Positions 1-6,390 of a stretch of DNA of 6,710 nucleotides are shown piece after piece. Below the pieces are notes generated by a model. The model did not search any database and was not told the origin of the DNA. It saw only the letters and a list, made by a program, of their open reading frames with translations. Source of the DNA: Bacillota bacterium. GTDB lineage: Bacteria; Bacillota_I; Bacilli_A; RFN20; CAG-288. The stretch spans positions 1 through 6,710 of the forward strand of contig DNJQ01000114.1 of NCBI GenBank assembly GCA_003497225.1, read 5' to 3'. Every line of letters begins with the position of its first letter. Position 1 is the first letter of the stretch. Both the position numbers and the translations under genes were made by a program.

Positions 1-1
1 A

Positions 2-187
2 ATATTCTTTAACTATAAACAATATCTATTTGCTTATATTTGGATAATAATTCTTTGGGCATTAATTGTCTTAACCTTTGTATACTTCTATAAAGAAAAT
101 AAAACAGCTGGTATTCTTTTAATACCCTACATTCTTTGGGTAACCTTTGCTTCTTACCTTAATCTTGCGATTTATCTTCTGAACTAG
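2..187 (+). CDS. tspO: TspO/MBR family protein, C-terminal part (partial)
   Basis: The 3' end of a gene entering from the left edge; 61 codons are visible before a TAG stop at 185-187. The peptide has two hydrophobic segments (about fragment residues 8-30 and 36-60) separated by a short charged loop (KENKTAG). The second carries IPYILWVTFASYLNLAIYLLN-type sequence: PY, then LW, FA, LN and a final LN, which is the hallmark of the last helix of the TspO/MBR (translocator protein, peripheral benzodiazepine receptor-like) family. Full-length members are about 150-165 residues with five helices, so these are helices 4 and 5. Family proteins are integral membrane proteins that bind porphyrins and related ligands; their physiological role in bacteria is unsettled. 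The gene converges on pgsA and its last 29 bp overlap that gene's 3' end. The family call is firm; the function is not. Confidence 0.85.
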   Translation: MFFNYKQYLFAYIWIIILWALIVLTFVYFYKENKTAGILLIPYILWVTFASYLNLAIYLLN

Positions 188-839
188 GTTCTTCAGATTC
201 TTGATTGACTTTACTATAATCAACTACATTTGTTTCTGGTGAACGATATATTTTTACAAATAACATTACATATCCAATAAATGCAATTAAAAGGAAAAAT
301 GTTGTAACTGATGTTAAGCTATATACCACTGCTGGATGACTTGTAAGATCTGGAATCAAAAGCAGAGATCCCATAGCTAAAAAGAATATACACGTAGCTA
401 TTTTTCCATACCATTTCGCGCCATCTATTTTCTTCTTGTGATTAAAAAGAATTATATCTGTAATAAGAAGTGTTAATTCTTTAACTACAAATACTCCAAG
501 CATTACAAAGAATGTCCAAAAGCTATGATAAGTAATTGATAAACATACAGCTATAGCAAACTGCATGAGTTTATCAGCTAAAGGATCAATGCCCTTTCCT
601 AAATCAGTAACCATATTGCAGCGACGCGCAATTTGACCGTCTAAAAAATCGGTAAATGCGGCAATAAAAAATACTCCAGCCGCAATATATCTTTGTATTT
701 CAACACCATTTACTTCTATTTTTTGAAAGTAGATAATGCAAAACACTGGTACTAAAAGCATCCTAAAGTAAACTAATATATTAGGAATTGAATACCAATC
801 TTTTTTGTTCTTTATGAATTTTTGGAAAAACCTTTTCAT
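159..839 (-). CDS. pgsA: CDP-alcohol phosphatidyltransferase, probable phosphatidylglycerophosphate synthase
   Basis: This 226-residue integral membrane enzyme probably transfers a phosphatidyl group from CDP-diacylglycerol to glycerol-3-phosphate, the committed step to phosphatidylglycerol. The complete CDP-alcohol phosphatidyltransferase signature D-x2-DG-x2-AR-x8-G-x3-D-x3-D is present: D64, D67, G68, A71, R72, G81, D85 and D89, with the metal-binding and catalytic aspartates intact. An N-terminal PNILVYFRMLLVPVF stretch (19-33) and a later DGAKWYGKIAT stretch (139-149) match PgsA-type members better than phosphatidylserine or cardiolipin synthases, though substrate choice cannot be proved by eye. 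Hydrophobic helices lie at about 18-38, 51-66, 92-131, 145-163 and 172-197. The tail (about 203-226) is hydrophilic and acidic. The ATG overlaps the TGA of the upstream gene (ATGA), with GAGG at 847-850 seven bases before the start, so it is the last, translationally coupled gene of the operon. Confidence 0.9.
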   Translation of the reverse strand: MKRFFQKFIKNKKDWYSIPNILVYFRMLLVPVFCIIYFQKIEVNGVEIQRYIAAGVFFIAAFTDFLDGQIARRCNMVTDLGKGIDPLADKLMQFAIAVCLSITYHSFWTFFVMLGVFVVKELTLLITDIILFNHKKKIDGAKWYGKIATCIFFLAMGSLLLIPDLTSHPAVVYSLTSVTTFFLLIAFIGYVMLFVKIYRSPETNVVDYSKVNQESEEPSSEDKSQD

Positions 840-2167
840 GCAGTAACCTCATTTTCTTTTGATTTATCTTCTTCTTTTTTCATTTCTTTAACGAGGTTTT
901 CTCTTCCGATAGAAAGCATAAGCTTGATTCTGTTTTCTTGGTTAACGCGCGGCGCGCCAGCGTCATAATCAACAGCAACGATATTAGCTCTTTCATCCAT
1001 TTCACGGATCTTTCTTATCATTCCTTTTCCAGAAATATGGTTTGGTAAGCAACCGAATGGTTGAGTGCAAACGATATTAGGATAGCCTGCATCAACAAGT
1101 TCGAGCATTTCAGCAGTTAATAGCCATCCTTCACCCATTTTATTTCCGTAACCATTAACACCTTTAACTAATTCCTTAACGTGAGCATAAGTTGCTGGAG
1201 TTTGGAACTTAGTAAAATGTTTGATGGAATAGTTGAAGGACTTTTGCATTTCTTCACACTGTTTATATAACCAGCGGCAAACAAACTTTTTAATCTTACT
1301 TCCACCGTAAAGATTAATATCTTCAATTCTATTATCTATTTTAAATAGAATGAAGTTCATCATTCCTGGTAAATTAACTTCACAGTTTTCTGATCTAAGA
1401 TATTCCTCTAAGCAGTTATTTCCTAAGGAAGCATATTTAACATAAATTTCCCCAACAACGCCAACTTTAACAACATCTTTTCTTTCTACTAATTCAATCT
1501 TAGCAAAATCTTGAGCGATAAGATCCATATTCTTACGGATATCTTTAAATTTAAATCCATTGCGGTGAGTCATTTGTTGAACAAGTTTATCTTGCCAAGA
1601 ATGGACTAGTTTTTCAGTCTCTCCGGGATTTTTTTCATATGGTTCAGCTTGGTTTTTTAAGCACATCAATAAATCACCATAAATAACAGCGGCTATAGCT
1701 CTTCTAATCATTGGTAAAGTGATGTGGAATCCTGGGTTTTTCTCCATACCAGAAAGATTAACTGAAATAACAGGTACTTTTTCTAGTCCAGCTTTCTTTA
1801 GTGCCTTTCTTAAAAGGAAAATATAGTTTGATGCACGGCATCCACCACCAGTTTGAGAAATCATTAATGCAACTTTATTAACATCATAATTACCAGATTG
1901 TACAGCATGTATCAATTGGCCTAGGGATAAAATTGCTGGATAACAAGTATCATTATGAACATACTTTAATCCAGTTTGAGCAATTTCTGGAGATGTTGAA
2001 GTAAGTAGTTCAGCTTTATATCCATAATGATTAAAGACTTGTTGCAAAATCGTAAAATGGATTGGCGCCATCATTGGAAAAAGAATCGTGTATTCTTTTT
2101 TCATCTGTTTAGTGAATAAAAGGCGACCTTGTTTGTTATATTTAAGTTTAATTTTCTTATCCGACAT
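836..2167 (-). CDS. 2-hydroxyacyl-CoA dehydratase / activase-related protein (HgdB-like, YjiM-like)
   Basis: This 443-residue soluble protein corresponds to the C-terminal third of the large acyl-CoA dehydratase activase-related proteins of anaerobes, and resembles the dehydratase-subunit superfamily that includes HgdB and double-cubane-cluster proteins. Conserved glycine- and cysteine-rich stretches are HNDTCYPAILSLGQ (71-84, C75), QTGGGCRASNY (105-115, C110), CTQPFGCLPNHISGKG (367-382, C367 and C373) and DYDAGAP (400-406). C75, C110, C367 and C373 are the best candidate iron-sulfur ligands. Further cysteines at 169, 252, 262, 297 and 304 lack such context. The lysine/glutamate-rich tail (425-440) is probably disordered. 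The start has GAGG at 2174-2177 and overlaps the end of the 981-residue activase gene by 11 bp, so the two are coupled and probably form one complex. The family placement is secure, but the substrate is unknown: no CoA transferase or dehydrogenase is next to it. Confidence 0.82.
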   Translation of the reverse strand: MSDKKIKLKYNKQGRLLFTKQMKKEYTILFPMMAPIHFTILQQVFNHYGYKAELLTSTSPEIAQTGLKYVHNDTCYPAILSLGQLIHAVQSGNYDVNKVALMISQTGGGCRASNYIFLLRKALKKAGLEKVPVISVNLSGMEKNPGFHITLPMIRRAIAAVIYGDLLMCLKNQAEPYEKNPGETEKLVHSWQDKLVQQMTHRNGFKFKDIRKNMDLIAQDFAKIELVERKDVVKVGVVGEIYVKYASLGNNCLEEYLRSENCEVNLPGMMNFILFKIDNRIEDINLYGGSKIKKFVCRWLYKQCEEMQKSFNYSIKHFTKFQTPATYAHVKELVKGVNGYGNKMGEGWLLTAEMLELVDAGYPNIVCTQPFGCLPNHISGKGMIRKIREMDERANIVAVDYDAGAPRVNQENRIKLMLSIGRENLVKEMKKEEDKSKENEVTA

Positions 2168-5102
2168 GCTTCACCTCTTTGTTTTTAACAGCTAATAAAA
2201 GCGATCTAATTCTAATCTTGACCGCTCCAAGATTAGTGATTTCATCTATCTTAATCTGTGTATAGATCTTTCCATTTCTTTCGAGTATATCTCTTACTTC
2301 GTCCGTAGTTATAGCGTCAACACCACAACCGAAGGAAACGAGTTGAACTAACTGCATATCCTTTTTATCTTTAATATAGTTAGCCGCTTCATATAATCTT
2401 GCGTGATAAGTCCACTGATTTAAAACGTGAATCGGTGGCATTTTCTTAACTAAATGAGCAACTGTATCTTCCGTTATAATTGCAACATTAAAGGAAGATA
2501 ATAAATCATTGATACCGTGATTAATTAAAGGATCAACATGGTATGGTCTTCCGGCTAAAACAATGATCATCTTTCCTTCTTCGCGAGCTTTTTGAATGAT
2601 TCTTTCACCTTCAGTTCTAACCTTATCTTCATATTCTTGATAAGCTTTATATGCTGCCTTAGTGGCTTGCTTTACTTCATGAAGAGTTAAGAACGGATAA
2701 TACTCTTTTAATTTCTCATAAGTTTTTTCCGCAAAGAACTTCTTTTTATGAATTCCAACATAAGGATTAATAAAGCGCACAGAGTTTTCTCCAAGCTTTT
2801 TAACATTAACTTTAATAACTTCAGGATAATAAGCAACTACTGGGCAGTTATAGTGATTATCGCTTCTTCCTTCATCAACGTTATAAGACATACAAGGATA
2901 GAATATATCTTTAACGCCTTTATCTAATAAATCAATTATATGTCCATGAACAAGCTTGGCTGGGAAGCAAACTGTATCACTAGGAATAGTATTTTGTCCT
3001 TTGTGATAAAGTTCATTGCTAGAAACATCGCTTCTTACTACTTCAAAACCTAGTTCAGACCAAAATGCGGTCCAAAATGGTATAAGTTCATACATATTTA
3101 AAGCGAATGGAATACCTATTTTTCCTCGTGAACCTTTATTTGATTCATATGATTTTAATAGATCCAATTTATATTTATAAAGATCAAGATCATTATTAAC
3201 AACCTTTTTAGTTACAGGCTTTTCACATCTATTTCCACCTATAAAGGTTCTTTTACCATCAAACTTATTGATTGTTAAACGGCAGTGATTAGAACAGCCT
3301 TGACAAGTGGTGACCATGATTTCATGCTTAAACGTCTTTAACTGTTCCTTGTCCATAAGAGTTGATTTCTCTAAATTTAAATTCTTTGCTGCTAAAGCCG
3401 CTCCATATGCGCCCATAAGTCCAGCGATATTAGCGCGAATAACATTAACTTGAAGTTCAATTTCAAAGGCGCGAAGAACAGCATCGTTTAAGAATGTTCC
3501 ACCTTGAACAACGATTTTCTTACCTAAATCATCCTTGCTTGAAGCACGAATAACCTTATATAAAGCATTTTTAACAACTGATATACTAAGTCCAGCTGAT
3601 ATATCTTCTATCGTCGCCCCATCTTTCTGCGCTTGTTTAACCGCAGAATTCATAAAGACCGTACAACGTGAACCTAAATTAACTGGTCTTTTGGCAAATA
3701 AACCTAAGTTAGCAAATTCTTCTATTGAATATCCTAAACTTGATGCAAATGTTTGTAAGAATGATCCACAACCAGAAGAACAAGCTTCATTTAAGAAGAG
3801 ATTATCTATAGCGGAATTATGAATTTTAAAGCACTTTATGTCTTGTCCACCGATATCAATAACGAATTCAACCGTCGGTAAAAACTTTTTTGCTGCTTCA
3901 AAATGAGCCATAGTTTCAACTAAACCATAATCGAGCATGAAGGCGTTCTTAATGATATCTTCACCATATCCTGTAACAGCTGATCCTTTGATCACTATGT
4001 TTGGATTTATTGCATATATCTCATTCAATATATCTTTAACTAATGTAACTGGGTTACCACCATTAGATAAATATTTGGTGTATCTTATATTTTTTTCATC
4101 ATCGATCAATACCGCTTTAATGGTTGTACTTCCAGCATCAATTCCTAAATATAAAGGTTTATCATATCCTTTAAGTTCAAGAGTTTGAACATAATCAGAA
4201 TCGTGTCTCTTTTTAAACTCTTCATATTCTTTCTTATCTTTAAATAAAGGAGATTGATAAGCAAAGTTTTCATTATTGCGGTAATTTTTTACCTTATCAA
4301 TAATATCATCAATATTTATATCATCTTCTGAAAGAAGTGCTGATCCAAAAGCAACATAATAAAGTGAATTATCTGGTAAAACGCCTTTGATATTTAATGT
4401 TTTATCAAAGCAATCACGTAATTTGCTTAAGAATGTTAAAGGTCCTCCAAGATAAAGAACCTTACCACCAATTTCTCTTCCTTGCGCTAATCCTGTTATC
4501 GTTTGATTACATACGGCATAAAGGATGGATAAGGCTATATCTTCTTTTTTAGCACCTTGATTTAACAATGGTTGAATATCAGATTTAGCAAAAACACCAC
4601 ATCTTGATGCTATGGTATAAGTTTTTTCTGCGTGACTTGCTAACTCATTAATCTCAGTAACATCAACATTTAATAAGTTAGCCATTTGATCAATAAATGC
4701 TCCAGTTCCACCAGCGCATGAACCATTCATTCTAAATTCAACACCATTAGTCATGAAAAGAATCTTGGCGTCTTCACCACCAAGTTCAATTATGCAATCA
4801 GTCTCCGGATATAAAAGATTCGTAGCTTGTCTAGTAGCATAAACCTCTTGATAGAACGGGAACTTACAAGATTCAGCAATTCCCATACCTGCTGACCCAC
4901 TAAAAGAAATCTTAGTTTTTGATTTTGCGTTTAATTTAAGTTCAGCTTTAATGTGCTCAAGCATGATATTTAAACTTTCAGCAATCTTAGAAAAATGACG
5001 CAAATAGTCAGAAAAGATAATCTTGTTATTATCATCCAAGACCACGCACTTTAATGTTGTTGAACCAATATCAATACCTATTCTATAACTTTGTGAATTC
5101 AT
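2157..5102 (-). CDS. Tandem acyl-CoA dehydratase activase (two BcrAD/BadFG ATPase domains) with DUF2229-like C-terminus
   Basis: A 981-residue protein in three parts. Domain 1 (about 5-260) and domain 2 (about 317-575) are both ASKHA-fold activase ATPases of the HgdC/BcrAD/BadFG type. Each has a phosphate-1 loop (DIGSTTLK 11-18; DAGSTTIK 322-329), a second phosphate motif (LGGEDAK 107-113; IGGQDIK 417-423), a first cluster cysteine (C129 in CAGGTGAF; C441 in CSSGCGSF), a second cluster cysteine (C168 and C480, both in SRC-x-VF) and an adenosine-side motif (YLGG 217-220; VQGGTFLN 532-539). A cysteine group follows: C600, C603, C607 and C626. Residues from about 660 form the DUF2229-like region, including IPSDTVCFPAKLVHG (706-720), LAGRPYHVDP (849-858) and FGCGVDAITTDEV (924-936). 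The family couples ATP hydrolysis to low-potential electron transfer into a dehydratase-type partner, here most likely the next gene. The start is supported by AGGAG at 5111-5115, eight bases upstream. No frameshift or motif loss is seen. Confidence 0.9.
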   Translation of the reverse strand: MNSQSYRIGIDIGSTTLKCVVLDDNNKIIFSDYLRHFSKIAESLNIMLEHIKAELKLNAKSKTKISFSGSAGMGIAESCKFPFYQEVYATRQATNLLYPETDCIIELGGEDAKILFMTNGVEFRMNGSCAGGTGAFIDQMANLLNVDVTEINELASHAEKTYTIASRCGVFAKSDIQPLLNQGAKKEDIALSILYAVCNQTITGLAQGREIGGKVLYLGGPLTFLSKLRDCFDKTLNIKGVLPDNSLYYVAFGSALLSEDDINIDDIIDKVKNYRNNENFAYQSPLFKDKKEYEEFKKRHDSDYVQTLELKGYDKPLYLGIDAGSTTIKAVLIDDEKNIRYTKYLSNGGNPVTLVKDILNEIYAINPNIVIKGSAVTGYGEDIIKNAFMLDYGLVETMAHFEAAKKFLPTVEFVIDIGGQDIKCFKIHNSAIDNLFLNEACSSGCGSFLQTFASSLGYSIEEFANLGLFAKRPVNLGSRCTVFMNSAVKQAQKDGATIEDISAGLSISVVKNALYKVIRASSKDDLGKKIVVQGGTFLNDAVLRAFEIELQVNVIRANIAGLMGAYGAALAAKNLNLEKSTLMDKEQLKTFKHEIMVTTCQGCSNHCRLTINKFDGKRTFIGGNRCEKPVTKKVVNNDLDLYKYKLDLLKSYESNKGSRGKIGIPFALNMYELIPFWTAFWSELGFEVVRSDVSSNELYHKGQNTIPSDTVCFPAKLVHGHIIDLLDKGVKDIFYPCMSYNVDEGRSDNHYNCPVVAYYPEVIKVNVKKLGENSVRFINPYVGIHKKKFFAEKTYEKLKEYYPFLTLHEVKQATKAAYKAYQEYEDKVRTEGERIIQKAREEGKMIIVLAGRPYHVDPLINHGINDLLSSFNVAIITEDTVAHLVKKMPPIHVLNQWTYHARLYEAANYIKDKKDMQLVQLVSFGCGVDAITTDEVRDILERNGKIYTQIKIDEITNLGAVKIRIRSLLLAVKNKEVKHVG

Positions 5103-5105
5103 AAC

Positions 5106-6302
5106 TTAATCTCCTAAACCAAATACTCCTAAATTACCAGAATCATCATCATTTTCATCATTGTTATCATTTTCGTTTTTCACTTCATCTATTTCGTTAA
5201 CTGCTACATCTTCATGTTCGTAATCATCATACTTATATTGCAGTAAGAGGAGAAAACTAATTGCTTCCGCTGTTATTAAGTTTTCTGGTATGCCGTTAAG
5301 ATGGCGAAACTCTTCAGATAAATCTAACCGACCATTTGGGAAAAGCATGGTCATGGCTTTTTTCATTTCATCCATAGAATTTAGTGCTTCTTTTGTTAAA
5401 CTAACATAAATCTCTTGCTTATAATGATAAAAGAACGCTACATCCCACGCACGTTCAAAACTATACCAAAATCCAAAAAGAATCAAGGCAAACCCGATTC
5501 CGAAATAAGTTGGTGAAAAATATGGTAAATCAAAGCCAAACAAATGGCCTATATAAGTTCCAGCAGCAATACCACCACCTAATATAACAAAATCTATAAC
5601 AGCAGTCCATGAACTTTTTATCCGATATCTTACTTTAAAGTTATATGAAAAAGCTTCATAAAGTCTTGGTGAAATAGCTGGCATAACGAAAAATCTGTCA
5701 TCACTATTTACTTGAGATCCAGAAAAGTTAAATGAGTTTTCTTTTGAGCGGTGAAAATAGAACAACCAGTAAAAAAACATCAATAATATAGAAGCATTGA
5801 CAATATATATAGCGGGATATACTTCAGCATAAAAAGAATCTATAAACTCAGAATTTGCATTTATAGCATCAATATAATTCGATAAGTTATTAAATAAATC
5901 ATGGTCCGCTAAATAATAAAAGCCAAGAATAACTAAAGCAATAAAAAATCCAGTTAATATTCCGCAAAATAAAGCCTTAAAAAAAGAAGAAGTTATATGC
6001 ATCTCACCTCTAGCAAAATGTTTAAAAAGCATTTTAATATTATACTTTTTCTTATCTTTCAAATAATAACTAGCATTAGACTCAGCAACAACTACATAAG
6101 AAAAGAATAAAGTAAAAATAGAAATTACTATACCCAATCCCTGTAAATTAGAATAAAAGGAAAAGGCAATATTAATTCCGCCCATAATTACTAGCATAAA
6201 TAATGGCAAATAAAAACCTTTAAAGCGGGTTGCTTTAATTACTTTTAATGAATCTGATATTTGTTCACCCAAAGTCCATTGAGACAAACCTATTCCTGCC
6301 AT
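5106..6302 (-). CDS. Hypothetical multi-pass membrane protein with acidic C-terminal tail
   Basis: This 398-residue protein heads the operon; I do not recognise its family. It has about six hydrophobic helices: roughly 29-50, 54-76, 107-131, 161-183, 232-255 and 262-281. A polar segment of about 47 residues (184-230, with several basic residues around 213-229) separates helices 4 and 5. After the last helix comes a soluble region of about 75 residues (282-356, including FPNGRLDLSEEFRHLNGIPE at 321-340), then a strongly acidic, Asn/Asp/Glu-rich and probably disordered tail (358-388), ending in a short Gly/Phe/Leu motif (GNLGVFGLGD). No signal peptide cleavage site or catalytic motif was seen. 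The start has AAGGAAGG at 6307-6314 just upstream. The stop lies 3 nt before the activase start, whose Shine-Dalgarno sequence is inside this gene's last codons. Possible roles include a membrane anchor or an envelope protein; none is demonstrated. Confidence 0.75.
   Translation of the reverse strand: MAGIGLSQWTLGEQISDSLKVIKATRFKGFYLPLFMLVIMGGINIAFSFYSNLQGLGIVISIFTLFFSYVVVAESNASYYLKDKKKYNIKMLFKHFARGEMHITSSFFKALFCGILTGFFIALVILGFYYLADHDLFNNLSNYIDAINANSEFIDSFYAEVYPAIYIVNASILLMFFYWLFYFHRSKENSFNFSGSQVNSDDRFFVMPAISPRLYEAFSYNFKVRYRIKSSWTAVIDFVILGGGIAAGTYIGHLFGFDLPYFSPTYFGIGFALILFGFWYSFERAWDVAFFYHYKQEIYVSLTKEALNSMDEMKKAMTMLFPNGRLDLSEEFRHLNGIPENLITAEAISFLLLLQYKYDDYEHEDVAVNEIDEVKNENDNNDENDDDSGNLGVFGLGD
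5111..5115 (-). promoter_or_regulatory. Shine-Dalgarno site of the activase gene, inside the upstream gene
   Basis: AGGAG on the minus strand, eight bases before the ATG at 5102. It lies within the last two sense codons (TTA GGA GAT) and so before the TAA of the membrane-protein gene. Ribosomes finishing that gene would terminate directly over the start region of the next, which favours coupled translation and fixes the activase start. Confidence 0.75.
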
Positions 6303-6316
6303 TATACCTTCCTTAC

Positions 6317-6348
6317 AAAATATATATAATATATAAAATATATATTTT
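6317..6348 (-). repeat. AT-only inverted repeat in the operon leader
   Basis: AAAATATATAT at 6317-6327 pairs exactly with ATATATATTTT at 6338-6348 (11-bp arms, 10-nt loop). In the mRNA from the candidate promoter this would be a weak hairpin near the 5' end, just upstream of the ribosome binding site at 6307-6314. It contains no G or C, is not followed by a U tract of terminator type, and may be only AT-repeat sequence. Confidence 0.35.
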
Positions 6349-6355
6349 CTTCAAT

Positions 6356-6384
6356 ATTATAAACTAAAAACTTAATTAAATGTA
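6356..6384 (-). promoter_or_regulatory. Candidate promoter of the four-gene minus-strand operon
   Basis: A perfect -10 hexamer TATAAT lies on the minus strand at 6356-6361. With a 17-bp spacer the -35 position falls at 6379-6384 and reads TACATT, a poor match to TTGACA. Initiation near 6349 would give a leader of about 47 nt before the ATG at 6302. The whole spacer is so AT-rich that TATAAT-like hexamers are expected by chance (another, TATATT, lies nearer the gene), so this is the best candidate rather than a firm call. It is the only sizeable gap upstream of the operon. Confidence 0.45.
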
Positions 6385-6390
6385 GTTTAT
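6359..6390. repeat. 8-bp perfect inverted repeat over the operon promoter
   Basis: ATAAACTA at 6359-6366 and TAGTTTAT at 6383-6390 are exact reverse complements separated by 16 bp. The centre-to-centre distance is 24 bp, a little over two helical turns, so both arms face nearly the same side. One arm overlaps the candidate -10 box and the other the -35 position, as expected of a dimeric repressor's operator. The AT-only composition (apart from one C/G per arm) means chance is a real alternative. Confidence 0.35.

Noticed and set aside
110..126. GGTATT-CTTTT-AATACC hairpin as an intrinsic terminator of the minus-strand operon
   Set aside because: The 6-bp stem has only three G-C pairs. The U-rich run on the minus strand does not follow it directly, and the site lies inside the coding sequence of the tspO end, so chance is the simpler explanation.
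174..201. Imperfect TCTGAAC / GTTCTTCAGA palindrome in the tspO-pgsA overlap as a bidirectional terminator
   Set aside because: The stem needs a 3-nt bulge, is not GC-rich and is not flanked by T runs on either strand.
3535..3822. A 95-codon open frame on the + strand opposite the second activase domain
   Set aside because: It lies entirely antisense to well-conserved activase motifs (including C441 and C480), its peptide resembles no family, and it is explained as a shadow of the codon pattern of the minus-strand gene.
3937..4188. An 83-codon open frame on the + strand opposite the start of the second activase domain
   Set aside because: It is antisense to the conserved phosphate-binding region of a clear gene and has no convincing ribosome binding site, so I treat it as a shadow frame.
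6317..6348. The AT-only hairpin as an RNA thermometer or riboswitch
   Set aside because: It does not sequester the Shine-Dalgarno bases at 6307-6314, has no conserved riboswitch core, and is expected in a region of nearly pure A/T. It is kept only as a repeat.
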